A stretch of DNA of 26,999 nt from Chloroflexota bacterium (GCA_021845945.1 JAJZRD010000030.1:1-26999), one strand, 5' to 3'; counted from the stretch's first letter, positions 16,522 through 25,622 are shown. Notes: generated by a model from the sequence alone, not told the origin. Program-made: numbers and translations.

Positions 16522-17878
16522 TGGCCCGTCGCCTTCTTCTCAGCTACCTGGCCCTCATCGCGCTCACGGTGGCCCTCCTCGCCGGGATCATCTATTCGGC
16601 GACCTCGCAGACCTTCTCCCGCTATCTGAACGACCAGGCCGCCGCCCACAACGAGATGTTGCCGGTGATGCTGGCGGGGTATCACACCGAACACGGAAGC
16701 TGGGATGGTGTGCAGCCGAGCATCGAGCAGGCGAGCATCCTGATCGGGGGGCAGGTCACCCTGCCCGATGTGCAGGGCCGCATCGTGGCGGCCACCCGAC
16801 GCGACCTGATCGGGCGAGCAGCCGCCGAGGTCCCGGATCTGGGCACGCCCATCCCGGTGGCGGGCATCGGAGGGAGGGTCATGGGCACCCTCTCCGTCCA
16901 GCGCAGCGCCGCCGCCGAGCGGGGGCCGACGCCGAGTTCCTGGCGGGCGTCACCCGCGCCTTGATCGCCGCCGGGCTGGCCGTGGCCCTGCTCGCCGCGG
17001 GACTGGGGGTGCTGCTGGTCCGCTCCATCAGCCGGTCCCTCTCAGAGATGAGCAGGGCGGCTTCGCGCATCTCACGAGGGGACTATGCCGTGCAGGTTCC
17101 GGCCAGGGGGCAGGACGAGGTGGCTGCCCTGGGCAGGGCCTTCAACCAGATGGCCGAGGGGATGGTCGGCGTGGAGCGGCTGAGGCGGGAGTTGGTGACG
17201 AACGTCTCCCACGATCTGCGGACCCCCCTGACGGTGATCCGGGGCTACCTGGAGGGGCTCCACTCCGGCGAGATCGCCGACCGGCGCTCGGCGGAGATGG
17301 CCTTCGAGGCCATGCACGGCGAGGTCAACCGGTTACTCCGCCTGGTGGACGACCTGAGGCAGGTAGCCTCTCTGGACGCGGGCGCACCCCAACTGAAGCG
17401 CTGCCCCACCCCAGTGGCCGATCTGGCTCGGGACGCCCCGGTCCGCATCGAGCCAGTAGCCGCGGCCAAAGGCGTGATCCTGGCCAACGAGGTGCCGCTG
17501 GACCTGCCGCCGGTGAGCCTGGACCCGGAGCGGATGGGCCAGGCGCTGCTCAACCTACTGGAAAACGGGGTGCGCCACACCCCGACCGGTGGCACGATCA
17601 CCCTGCGGGCCGGGCGTGCGAGGTATCCCAGGGGCCCAAGAGAGCACCTGTGGCTGACGGTCCAGGACACCGGCGAGGACATCCCTGCCGAACACCTGCC
17701 CCACGTCTTCGAGCGGTTCTACCGCGCCGACCCGTCCCGCACCCCTTCCGAGGGGGGCGCAGGGCTGGGACTCTCCATCGCCCACTCCATCGTCGAGGCC
17801 CACGGCGGCCGGCTCACCGCCCAAAGCCACGGTATCCCGGGCCGCGGCGCCTGCTTCACCCTCTATCTTCCTCTTTGA
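16521..17878 (+). pseudogene. Sensor histidine kinase split by a frameshift
   Basis: The first part (ATG 16521 to about 16920) has TM1, an ectodomain and QRSAAAE. The second part, in another frame, resumes with ADAEFLAGVTRALIAAGL (TM2), then HAMP, HisKA with VSHDLRTPLT, and a HATPase domain with NLLENGVRHTP and GAGLGLSIAH. The break coincides with a run of five G at 16921-16925, where adding one base restores the frame. This could be real decay or a homopolymer assembly error. The ATP-lid motif reads DTGEDIP instead of the usual DTGxGIP, a further departure from a working enzyme. Together with the truncated regulator upstream this suggests a dying two-component system. Confidence 0.82.
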
Positions 17879-17988
17879 GTTGCGCCTCTACCTTGTGCAT
17901 CCGAGTTTGCCGATGGAGGGAATAAGATCCGCTGTCTTGAGTTGGTTGCCCCCAGGCTCGCAATGTCGGTCAAGGGTGAAGCACATCT

Positions 17989-18678
17989 TCAGCGTCTCAG
18001 GCTGGCAAGTTCTGCGTAGGAGGCGTCGGCCTCGGCCTGGGTCAGGACGCCGCCCCGGACCAGGGCCGCGAGGACATGCTGCTGGCGCTGCCTGGCCAGA
18101 TCGAAATGCTTCGTCGGGTCGTAGGCGGAGGGCGCCTGGAGCAACCCGGCGAGGAGACTCGCCTCCGCCCAATCCAACGCCTCCGGCGCCTTGCCGAAGT
18201 ACCCCCGACTGGCTTGGGCGACGCCCCAGTGCCCATCGCCGTAGTAGATGCCGTTGAGGTACATCTCCAGGATCTCGGCCTTCGAGTAGCGCAGCTCCAG
18301 CTTGACCGCCAGCCCCATCATCCGCAGCTTGGCCCTGAGGGTGTGATCGTCCTCCACGTACAGGACCTTGGCCAACTGCTGCGAGATCGTGGCACCACCC
18401 TGAGGGGAACCCGTGGTCAGGGTGGACCAGGCAACCCGAAGCAGGCTCACCAGATCGATGCCATGATGAACATAGAAGCGTCGGTCCTCGATGGCGACGA
18501 CCGATCGCGCGACCTTCCCCGGCAGTGGCAGTCCGGTATCGATCCCGTCGTGGGCTCGCAGCACCTCGGCGACCCGAGCCTCGGCATCGCCCACATCAGG
18601 CAGGGTGGCAAGGATCACGAGAGAAGCACCAGCGCCTAAGAGGGCAGCCATGATCGCGGCCAACAGTAGAGCTTTCAA
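17989..18678 (-). CDS. Monofunctional GT51 peptidoglycan transglycosylase
   Basis: 229 residues with an N-terminal membrane anchor (about 1-26) and a GT51 domain that polymerises lipid II into glycan strands; no transpeptidase domain follows. Motifs: AIEDRRFYVHHG with the first catalytic Glu (Glu64), GGATISQQLAK, and EILEMYLNGIYYGDGHWGVAQASRGYFGK, then EASLLAGLLQAPSAYDP. In the third family motif (RKxxE) the sequence is AKLRMMGLA, so the usual Glu appears to be Met. The start is a TTG with poor ribosome-binding context and may lie elsewhere. The bases between 17879 and 17988 hold nothing recognisable. Confidence 0.87.
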   Translation of the reverse strand: MKALLLAAIMAALLGAGASLVILATLPDVGDAEARVAEVLRAHDGIDTGLPLPGKVARSVVAIEDRRFYVHHGIDLVSLLRVAWSTLTTGSPQGGATISQQLAKVLYVEDDHTLRAKLRMMGLAVKLELRYSKAEILEMYLNGIYYGDGHWGVAQASRGYFGKAPEALDWAEASLLAGLLQAPSAYDPTKHFDLARQRQQHVLAALVRGGVLTQAEADASYAELASLRR

Positions 18679-18749
18679 CCCTTTGCCCTACCCGGGCTTC
18701 CGGCCGCCGGCTGAGGATGGATAGGAGAGCAGCCTACCGGACCGCGTCA

Positions 18750-19372
18750 TCACGACACGGCGTCCTTCGAGAGCCGCTCCTGCCTGCTCCTCCCCCACTC
18801 TCCGACAAGCAGGGCAAGGTCAGTCCAGGCGCCGCCCAGCAGGTATCCACCCACCACGTCGCTGGGCCAGTGTTCTCCGGAGGCCACCCTGGCGGCCCCC
18901 ACCACCAATAGAAAGGCGACTGACACCAGGACAGCTGGCATGCGCCACCTGGGGTGGTCCCATGCGATGAGAGCCAGGAGCACGCCAAGGGTCACGGTGA
19001 CCCGCACGACGTGGCCGCTGGGGAAGGAGGCAGTCGCCACGAGGTCGTCCGTCGGCCCCTGGCCGGGCCGCGACCGACCTACCAGCGCCTTCAGGGCGAA
19101 GGCCGCGACCTCGGCGGAAAGATCGGCCAGCACGAGGATGAGACTCGCCCGCCGCGCTCCTCGCAACCAGAGCAGCGCCCCTACGGCCAGAACCAGGGCC
19201 GTCAGACGGGTAGCCCCACCAACCGGCTCACCAGGCTCAGGGTGGCTCCTCCATGGCCGGCGAGTGCCCTCTCAAGGGCCTCGTCGCCGGAGATAGGCCC
19301 ACCTCGCATGACCAGTGCCAGGGCGAACAACAGCAGGAAGAGAACGGCGCTGAGAAGAGCACGCCCTTTCAC
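18750..19372 (-). pseudogene. PAP2-family phosphatase split by a frameshift
   Basis: A GTG at 19372-19370 with GGAGG 6 bases upstream opens a frame giving a TM segment (LLSAVLFLLLFALALVM) and an N-terminal region ending GLPV at a TGA (19204-19202). The adjacent frame continues without a gap as TALVLAVGALLWLRGARRAS and holds the full PAP2 signature: KALVGRSRP, SFPSGH and GEHWPSDVVGG. So the gene is complete apart from a one- or two-base shift near 19203. PAP2 enzymes remove phosphate from lipid substrates such as undecaprenyl pyrophosphate. It may be a true pseudogene or a sequencing error. Its neighbour at 21332 is an intact member of the family. Confidence 0.82.
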
Positions 19373-19529
19373 AGTTCACCTCCAAACGAAGTTGCGGCAG
19401 TATCGGCGAGCCCCACCTACGCTCGAGCCGACAGTTGGCGGCATCGGGCAAGGTGAGTATACCAACCACTCCTACCTTCACAGTGCTGACGTCGGGGGTC
19501 TCGCTGCCAGACGGTGAGAATACCGCTCT
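19373..19529. other. Intergenic region between glycosyltransferase end and PAP2 start
   Basis: 157 bases with no gene that I can support. The minus-strand side carries the GGAGG of the PAP2 gene near 19379-19383. It presumably holds that gene's promoter, but no clear -35/-10 pair or terminator hairpin stands out. Confidence 0.4.
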
Positions 19530-21317
19530 TCACTCGCCGACCTCGTAGACCTCGATCCTCGGGCCCGGGCGCTCCAGCCGCCACAGCTCAAGCCACGGGT
19601 CTTCCAGGTTGTTCAGCAGATCCGAAGGCACGTATCCCGCTGCCTGGCCGGGGGAGAAGGTTGCGAGCAACCGCCCGCGCTGGGCCAGGTACGCTCTCAG
19701 GGCCTGGTGCCCCCGGTGGTCGGACTTCCAGCGGAAGTCGCTGACCACGAAATAGCGGATCCGGTGGGTCGCCAGGTAGGGCGAGAGGAGATCGACGGCG
19801 GGGGATGTGTCCGCCAGGTTGAGCCGCGTCAAGCGGTAGGCCACCGCCCCCTCGGGCAGCCCCTTCTCCAGGATCCACCGGTCGCGGGCTCCCAGGCTTT
19901 TCGGCTCCGCTTGCTGCCGGGCCCGCAATCCCTCTGGATCGGGGTCGAGCGGGGGAGGGTAGGACTCCACCGCCACCTCGGACCCCGGCGGGATGCGGCT
20001 CTCGATCCACTCCTTCGTCAGGGTCCTCGTGTCCGGTTGAGCCAGGAGCCAGTCGTAGCGCAGGGAGGCCAGCGCGACAACAGCGATCAGGAGCGCGGCC
20101 AGGAGAGCGCCGAGCCGGCTTCCCCATCTCACGGGCTTCAACCTGTCCTGGAACCAACCGGCAAGGCTCGCCGCCAGCCCGGCGGGAAGGGAGCCCAGCA
20201 CCACCACCGGCAGCATGTATCGCTGCTCCAGGCTGGGAGAGGTGGTGGAGAACATCAGGTAGTGGAAGAGCGGGTAGATCAGCACCAGGAGGGCAGTCGA
20301 GGGGAAGCGCCGCACGGCCAGAAAAGCTCCGACGATACCCAGGAGGGCGATGGCGGGATCGTAGGCCAGGACGGCTTCGGCGAAGAAGGCGAACCCCTGC
20401 CTCTGTAGGAACTGCTGGAAGAAGCCCTCGTAGTGGCCCCGGATCTGCCCGCCGATGGAGGATTCGCCGCTGGAGTGGAAGGCGACGAACCGGTCCGCCT
20501 CCAGCAGCACGTAAGGGTTCAGGGCGAAGAAGAGGGCGGGGGCCAGCAGGACGGTCGACAGCAGGGGCATATGGGCGCCGATATCCAGGAGACTCCGCCC
20601 GCCCTGGCGAAGGCGGACCCAGTGGCCGGCCGCGGGAAGGACGAGCAGCAGGAAGCCGTTGAAGGAGGTGGCGGCGGCGAGCCCCACCAGGAGTCCCGAG
20701 AGCAGGTAATCCCGCCTCCTGCCGTGCTTTGCCAGGTCCAGGGAGGTCCAAAGGACGAGAAGCGCCAGGAAGGTGAGGGGAACCCAGTGGCGGGCCTGGT
20801 GGGACATCTGAACGTGCATGAAGCTCACGGCCACCAGTCCGGCGGACAGCACCCCTGCACGCTCGTCGTAAAGCCGCCTGCCCAGCAGGTAGACGAGGGA
20901 GATGGTGGCCGTCCCCAGGAGGGCCACGGTGAGGCGGGGTAGCAGGTAGAAAAGGGTCGGGTCGGCGAAGGCGAACTCCCGGAAATGGACAACCGACGGG
21001 AAGGCCCCGGTGAGTCGGCCAACGACCAGCAGCCCCAGGTACTCAGCCCCGAACAGGTACATCAGGAAAGCCGGGTAGATGAAGGTATCCGGCCGCAGGC
21101 TCTGGCCAGCCCACATCCGCACGGCCCCGCCCACCAGGGTGCTCTCGTCCGGGACATACTCGTAGGGAAGCCCCTGGGCTAGGCCGTAGACCCTCAACCC
21201 CAGACCGAGCATAGTGATGAGGGCTACGAGCCAGGCCACCTTCACGGTGCTGAGGGCGCGACGGGCTCTACCTGTTGATCCCGAGGTCTGGGTCGGGAGC
21301 GTTTGAGAGAGTGCCAT
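19530..21317 (-). CDS. GT39/ArnT-like membrane glycosyltransferase
   Basis: 595 residues with about ten to eleven hydrophobic segments in the first 400, then a soluble C-terminal domain. It is a GT-C fold enzyme, which transfers sugar from a polyprenyl-phosphate donor on the outer face of the membrane. The conserved first extracytoplasmic loop has the acidic pair Asp57-Glu58 in YVPDESTLVGGAVRMW, as in the PMT/ArnT superfamily. Other recognisable parts are RLTVALLGTATISLVYLLGRRLYDERAG and MHVQMSHQARHW. The acceptor is unknown. It follows the PAP2 gene by 14 bp at the end of a six-gene minus-strand operon; PAP2 and GT-C enzymes both act on undecaprenyl carriers. Confidence 0.87.
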   Translation of the reverse strand: MALSQTLPTQTSGSTGRARRALSTVKVAWLVALITMLGLGLRVYGLAQGLPYEYVPDESTLVGGAVRMWAGQSLRPDTFIYPAFLMYLFGAEYLGLLVVGRLTGAFPSVVHFREFAFADPTLFYLLPRLTVALLGTATISLVYLLGRRLYDERAGVLSAGLVAVSFMHVQMSHQARHWVPLTFLALLVLWTSLDLAKHGRRRDYLLSGLLVGLAAATSFNGFLLLVLPAAGHWVRLRQGGRSLLDIGAHMPLLSTVLLAPALFFALNPYVLLEADRFVAFHSSGESSIGGQIRGHYEGFFQQFLQRQGFAFFAEAVLAYDPAIALLGIVGAFLAVRRFPSTALLVLIYPLFHYLMFSTTSPSLEQRYMLPVVVLGSLPAGLAASLAGWFQDRLKPVRWGSRLGALLAALLIAVVALASLRYDWLLAQPDTRTLTKEWIESRIPPGSEVAVESYPPPLDPDPEGLRARQQAEPKSLGARDRWILEKGLPEGAVAYRLTRLNLADTSPAVDLLSPYLATHRIRYFVVSDFRWKSDHRGHQALRAYLAQRGRLLATFSPGQAAGYVPSDLLNNLEDPWLELWRLERPGPRIEVYEVGE

Positions 21318-21331
21318 CGAGGTTCATTACC

Positions 21332-22003
21332 TCACGTAGCCCGGCGGAAGCGGCGCACCGACCAGCGGTATGCCAGGATCAACAGAAAGAGCCACAATCC
21401 ACCGATGAGATAGCCGCCGGCGACGTCGCTCGCCCAGTGGGCGCCGAGAAACACCCGCGACGGGCCGATTAACAGGATCAGGGCGCCGCAGAGGGCCACC
21501 ACGGCCCACCGCAGGGGGCCCGCCAGCTGGCTGTACGCCAGATAGGCCACGAAACCGAAGAATACGACGAAGAAGACGACGTGGCCGCTGGGAAAGCCGT
21601 ATTGGTTGAAGAGCTCCAGGAGGTCGTTCCCCGCATCGGGCATGGGACGAGGCCGAGCCACGACCACCTTCAGCAGGATAGCCAACGCTACGCCCGTGGC
21701 GGTCGCCAGCACGAAGAACGCCTCCAGCCATCGACGCAACAAGGCGAGGGTCGCCGCCGTGCCGACGATCAGAGGCGTAGCCACCTCGGGGCGGCCGATC
21801 TCGCTTACGCCCTGCATCAGGGAGGCGAAGATGGGATTCCTCTCCTTCCCCAGCTCCTGACCGATCTTCACGTCGAATGGCAGGACCGGGAAGGTAGCCG
21901 CTGCCAGCGACAGGGCGATGGCGAGCCCGAGGAAGAGAGCAAAGGCCAGGAGGATCTTCCAGTTCCTGCCCTCACGCCACGCTGCCCAGCGACAGGAAGC
22001 CAA
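21332..22003 (-). CDS. PAP2-family membrane phosphatase
   Basis: About 223 residues from a TTG at 22003 (GTG 22027 is the outer possibility). The phosphatase motifs are complete: KVVVARPRP, FPSGH and SRVFLGAHWASDV, with the catalytic His in the last motif and the supporting His in PSGH. About six TM segments. Probable substrates are undecaprenyl pyrophosphate or phosphatidic acid-type lipids. The 5' end overlaps the second chrA gene, so the start codon is hard to fix; the first membrane helix begins WKILLAFALFLG. PbrB of the lead-resistance operon is a phosphatase of this kind, which makes its presence next to metal genes suggestive only. Confidence 0.87.
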   Translation of the reverse strand: MASCRWAAWREGRNWKILLAFALFLGLAIALSLAAATFPVLPFDVKIGQELGKERNPIFASLMQGVSEIGRPEVATPLIVGTAATLALLRRWLEAFFVLATATGVALAILLKVVVARPRPMPDAGNDLLELFNQYGFPSGHVVFFVVFFGFVAYLAYSQLAGPLRWAVVALCGALILLIGPSRVFLGAHWASDVAGGYLIGGLWLFLLILAYRWSVRRFRRAT

Positions 22004-22508
22004 ATAGCACCCCCAGTACGGCCCCACCCACCAGGATCAGGAAGGGGTGGATCTTCGTGCGCAGAGCCAGGAGCAGGGCGAGGGCCGCGATGAGGGCGTA
22101 GGGCCAGCCGGTGAAGGTCTGCCGGGCGAGGCTGAGGGCCGTGACCCCGAGCAGGCCCACCACCGCCGGCCCCGCCCCTCGCCCGAAGCCTCGCAGCCAG
22201 GGGTGTTGAAGGAAGCGGCGGAGCAGGTGGGCGGCCAGGGCGGCCAGGGCCCACGGCATCAGAAACACCCCCAGGGTAGCGGACAGCGCCCCGACGAGGC
22301 CGGCCGCCCGGTAGCCGACGAAGGTCGCCAGGATGAGCACCGGCCCGGGGGTGACGTAGCCGAAGGCGACCGCCGCGGCGAAGTCGGAGGGGCTCACCCA
22401 GCCGGTCTCCGCCACGGCGATCCGCTCCACCAGTGGGAAGGCCGCCTGGCCTCCGCCGAAGGCAAGCAAACTGACCAGCAGGAAGCGCCAGAAGAGTTCG
22501 AGGATCAC
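21972..22508 (-). CDS. chrA: Chromate transporter, half-size ChrA subunit (second of pair)
   Basis: 178 residues from GTG 22508. Single CHR domain with the signature LLAFGGGQAAFPLVER, then FGYVTPGPVLILATFVGYRAAG, and about five or six membrane segments. Full-length ChrA proteins have two such domains fused, while the short type works as a pair of separate subunits, as here. The start overlaps the stop of the first subunit by four bases (GTGA), so both are translated in step. The family exports chromate by proton or sulfate exchange; other anions cannot be excluded. Confidence 0.9.
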   Translation of the reverse strand: MILELFWRFLLVSLLAFGGGQAAFPLVERIAVAETGWVSPSDFAAAVAFGYVTPGPVLILATFVGYRAAGLVGALSATLGVFLMPWALAALAAHLLRRFLQHPWLRGFGRGAGPAVVGLLGVTALSLARQTFTGWPYALIAALALLLALRTKIHPFLILVGGAVLGVLFGFLSLGSVA

Positions 22509-23110
22509 CGCGCGCCTCCCCTGGTCCGCTCTTTGTTGGCCACTGGCTTGGATAGCAGGGGCACGCCAATCAGCCCGGCCGCCACAACGATCAAGGCGGC
22601 GTTCAGGTCCAGGAGGGTCCCCGCAGCGAAGGCGACCAGCGCGATCCCCAGGGTGAGGGGCTCCTTCACGTTGGACCTGCCGAGGCGGTAGGTGGTCGCG
22701 AGCAGCACGCCGACCACTGCCGCCGTGAGCCCGCCCACCGCCGGACCCATGCCAGGCAGGGCGGTCGCCGCCACGTAGAGGGCGGCCAGCAGCAGCATGG
22801 CGAGGAAGGAGGGAAAGATGAGGGCTGCGGTCGCAAGCGCCGAGCCTCCCCAACCGCCCAGCTTGAAGCCGAGATAGGCCACGACCTGGAGGACGGTGGA
22901 TCCCGGCAGCAGCTTGGTGTAGGTAAGGGCCTCGGTCAAGTCGTCCCGGGTGAGCACGCCCCGACGATCCACCAGTTCGCGCTCGATCAGGGCGAGGGCC
23001 GCCCCGAGGCCGCCGAAGGCGGTCGCGCCCAGCCGCAGGAATGCCCAGCCAAGAGTGAGGACCGACAGGGTATGGAAAGTGCCGTTACGGCCATGATTAT
23101 TGGTTTGCAT
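22505..23110 (-). CDS. chrA: Chromate transporter, half-size ChrA subunit (first of pair)
   Basis: 201 residues with a single CHR domain. The signature ATAFGGLGAALALIERELV is followed by LTEALTYTKLLPGSTVLQVVAYLGFKLGG, and about six membrane segments. GGAG lies 7 bases before the ATG. It begins 20 bp after the PAS kinase gene on the same strand and overlaps the second subunit, so regulator, kinase and transporter are likely one transcript. The two halves are in tandem, the usual layout of short-chain CHR pairs, which insert in opposite orientation. Confidence 0.91.
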   Translation of the reverse strand: MQTNNHGRNGTFHTLSVLTLGWAFLRLGATAFGGLGAALALIERELVDRRGVLTRDDLTEALTYTKLLPGSTVLQVVAYLGFKLGGWGGSALATAALIFPSFLAMLLLAALYVAATALPGMGPAVGGLTAAVVGVLLATTYRLGRSNVKEPLTLGIALVAFAAGTLLDLNAALIVVAAGLIGVPLLSKPVANKERTRGGAR

Positions 23111-23130
23111 TTCTCGACTCCGTCCAGCAG

Positions 23131-24588
23131 CTAATCCTCGGGACCGGTCTCATGGCAACCGGCGCCTGTCTCGGGAATTAGTAGGGCGACCCTCGTGCCA
23201 TCCTGCCGGTTGGAGGTGATCTCCAGGGTGCCGCCCAGCGACTTGGCACGCTCCCTCATTCCGAGTAGCCCGAGGTGACCGCCGGCGGCGAAGTCGGAGG
23301 CGGTGGGCGGGCTGAAACCGATGCCGTTGTCCACCACCTCCAGCCCGACTCTGCATTCAGAGAAAACCATCCTCACGCTCACGTGAGAAGCCCTCGCATG
23401 ACGCTCCACGTTTCGCAGCGCCTCCTGGGCTATACGGAACAGGCACAGTTCCAAGTCCGGCGCCAAGCGGCGCTCCTCCCCCACTATGGTCACCTCTCCG
23501 TCGACCTTGGCCCGCTCGGCGCAGTCCTCCACCAACCTGCGAACACTGGTCACCAGCCCCAGGTCGTCTAGGGTCAGGGGGCGGAGGGTCCGGGCGAAGT
23601 CCCGCAGCCCCTCGGCGACCGTCTCAGCGGTCCTTCGAGCCGCCCGCAACTCGCCGAGGCCGAGGGGTGACAGTGGCGCACCAACGCCCTCAACCAGGTC
23701 CAGTTGGCGGCACAACAGGATCAACTGCTGGACGCTCTCGTCGTGAAGCTCCTGAGCGATCCGACGACGTTCCTCCTCCTGCGCTCGGAGGATGGTCGCG
23801 GCGAAAGCCCTCAATCCAGCCCGCTGCTGCCGTTCCTCGGTGACGTCTCTGAGCTGGATCTCGATCACGGGGTTGCCCTGGCTGTCGCTGATCCGAGTGA
23901 GCGTCGGCTCGAGATATACCTGTGAACCGTTGGCCCTGGTGATAGTGAGGTAGTCTTCCTGCTGCCTGGCGTCGTGAGATAGGTCGATGAGTTTCCTGCT
24001 CCCAGCCGGCCTAACGAGATCCGCGATGGTCGCGTTGCGTAGGTCGGCTGGATCCTTCCCAAAGAGGCCGCCTGCAGCCGGGTTTGCCTCGAAGATCGTA
24101 CCGGCCGGATCTGTCACCAGGATCGGGATCGGGCTGGACTCAAACAGACCTCGATACTTCATCTCGGAGGCCCTGAATGCGGCGCCGGCTGCTTCGGCCT
24201 GCTGCCTGGCAGCCTGTTCACGGTCCACCCGGTGCCCGACGAAGGAGGCGATTCCCGCGACTATGCCGAGCTGGAAAAGCTCGGTCGCCGCGTCGAGCCC
24301 TTTGTGGTACAGCAGCGGCAGGGGCACGGTGAGAGCAATGCACAGCAGGGCGGTCGCCGTCGAACCAGCAAAGCCGAAGTTGAGGGCAGCATATACCATC
24401 GGGATGTAGAGAAGGGTGATCGGAACAAACGTGAGGCTATAATCCGGGATCTGCCAGCTCTCCCAAAGCCGCAGGCTCTCGGCAAGGAGGTGGAAACCGG
24501 CAACCACCGCGACGAGACCCTGGACAGCCCAGAAGTGCCTGTCCCGGATCCTGGGGCGGAAGGGGTAGATCCAGGATTTTCCGTTCAA
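23131..24588 (-). CDS. PAS-domain sensor histidine kinase (NarX/DegS-type)
   Basis: 485 residues. The N-terminal membrane domain has four hydrophobic segments (about 20-118), a short coiled linker, then a PAS domain (about 141-250; SSPIPILVTDPAGTIFEANPAA ... IEIQLRDVTEER). The HisKA_3 dimerisation helix carries RRIAQELHDESVQQL with phosphorylated His282. The HATPase domain has EALRNVERHARAS, VVDNGIGF and LGLLGMRERA. This is the partner of the NarL-type regulator, whose stop overlaps its ATG by four bases. The signal is unknown; PAS with an integral membrane domain suggests a redox, oxygen or membrane-borne cue. There is no Cys cluster for Fe-S in the PAS. Confidence 0.92.
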   Translation of the reverse strand: MNGKSWIYPFRPRIRDRHFWAVQGLVAVVAGFHLLAESLRLWESWQIPDYSLTFVPITLLYIPMVYAALNFGFAGSTATALLCIALTVPLPLLYHKGLDAATELFQLGIVAGIASFVGHRVDREQAARQQAEAAGAAFRASEMKYRGLFESSPIPILVTDPAGTIFEANPAAGGLFGKDPADLRNATIADLVRPAGSRKLIDLSHDARQQEDYLTITRANGSQVYLEPTLTRISDSQGNPVIEIQLRDVTEERQQRAGLRAFAATILRAQEEERRRIAQELHDESVQQLILLCRQLDLVEGVGAPLSPLGLGELRAARRTAETVAEGLRDFARTLRPLTLDDLGLVTSVRRLVEDCAERAKVDGEVTIVGEERRLAPDLELCLFRIAQEALRNVERHARASHVSVRMVFSECRVGLEVVDNGIGFSPPTASDFAAGGHLGLLGMRERAKSLGGTLEITSNRQDGTRVALLIPETGAGCHETGPED

Positions 24589-25256
24589 CTCTGATCCTTG
24601 CTCTCTTCCAGCGCGATCCAGCCGTGGGAGACGGCATATAGGACGGCCTCCAGGCGCGAGGAAACACCCAGCTTCGCCAGGATGCTGTTGAAGTGGCCCT
24701 CGACAGTACGCATGCTGATGCCCAGACTATCGGCAATTGCCCTGTTCCGGAATCCCTTTGCCGCAAGATCGAGCACCTCCCGCTCCCGCGGGCTGAGCTG
24801 CCCCGGAGCCTCCTGGTGCACTGAAACCTGGCGACGGTTCCAAAGGCGAGCTACCTTGAGCGCGATGGAGGGATGGAGGACCGGCTCCCCCTCGTGAATC
24901 CGCCGCACGGCGTCCACCAGCTCGCTAGCCCGGGCGGTCTTCAACATGTAGCCGGAGGCCCCGGCCTCCATCAAGGCGAGGATGTAGTCGTCGTCGTCGT
25001 AGGCGGTCAACACCAACACCCTGGTGTCGAGGCCCGCATCTCTAATCAACCGGACGACTTCGACGCCGCTGAGCTTGGGCATGCGGATGTCCAGGATCAG
25101 CACGTCTGGCCAGAGGCGCTGCACGAGTTCCAGCGCCTCCTGCCCATCGCCGGCCTCGCCCAGGACGGTGAGATCGGCATGCTGTTCGAGGATGCGGCGC
25201 GTCCCCTCCCGCACCAGCGAATGGTCTTCTGCAAGAACGATCCGTATCGTCTCCAT
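24585..25256 (-). CDS. NarL/FixJ-family response regulator
   Basis: 223 residues from ATG 25256, where METIRIVLAEDHSLVREG matches the normal receiver start; the frame upstream to 25340 looks non-coding. The receiver has the acidic pair Glu10-Asp11, phospho-acceptor Asp56 (LILDIRMP), Thr84 and Lys106. The LuxR-type helix-turn-helix reads LSPREREVLDLAAKGFRNRAI...SMRTVEGHFNSILAKLG. The ATGA overlap with the kinase gene shows they form a pair. No Shine-Dalgarno is evident, and TAGAAT a few bases upstream could be a -10, giving a very short leader. Candidate targets are its own operon and the divergent heme protein gene. Confidence 0.93.
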   Translation of the reverse strand: METIRIVLAEDHSLVREGTRRILEQHADLTVLGEAGDGQEALELVQRLWPDVLILDIRMPKLSGVEVVRLIRDAGLDTRVLVLTAYDDDDYILALMEAGASGYMLKTARASELVDAVRRIHEGEPVLHPSIALKVARLWNRRQVSVHQEAPGQLSPREREVLDLAAKGFRNRAIADSLGISMRTVEGHFNSILAKLGVSSRLEAVLYAVSHGWIALEESKDQS

Positions 25257-25622
25257 CGTACTTTGTATTCTAGCAGCCCCGGCCAACTTTCCAGCGATGT
25301 AACCACCTGTCGAAAGTAGGTGGAAACACCTATCCGACAAGGCGTGTTTTCCTCGTTGCCATGCTTTCAGATGTGATGTCTGATATGAGCTGATAGACCG
25401 CCTGCGCCCTTCATCTTCTTTCGAGGCTTGCGGGTGCCATCAGGCTACCCTCGGGACCTCCCTCCCAGGATGGCGGCTTGATGGCGCTTCCCGCCATCTT
25501 CAACGGGAGACTGCCATGAAAGGAGGGCCTACCACCAGGATCTAGTCGCGCCCCTTCGCACCCTGCTCATGCGTCCACAGTTGGGACAGCTACGATGGAA
25601 GCAAACTGACGAGGAGGTCCAG
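25257..25622. promoter_or_regulatory. Divergent control region with a palindromic candidate operator
   Basis: About 365 bases between the NarL-type operon and the heme protein gene. A 16-bp palindrome TAGGTGGAAACACCTA lies at 25317-25332, and a third half-site, CCACCT, lies at 25303-25308. Further on, an 8-bp hairpin (GATGGCGG at 25469-25476, CCGCCATC at 25491-25498) with a 14-base loop lies in the likely 5' leader of the heme protein mRNA. No convincing gene is present; the longer open frame starting at 25569 begins upstream of the true start. Confidence 0.5.

Noticed and set aside
25516..25545. Nine-codon frame MKGGPTTRI upstream of the heme protein gene, considered as a leader peptide
   Set aside because: No run of regulatory codons, no paired attenuator structures, and too short to distinguish from chance.
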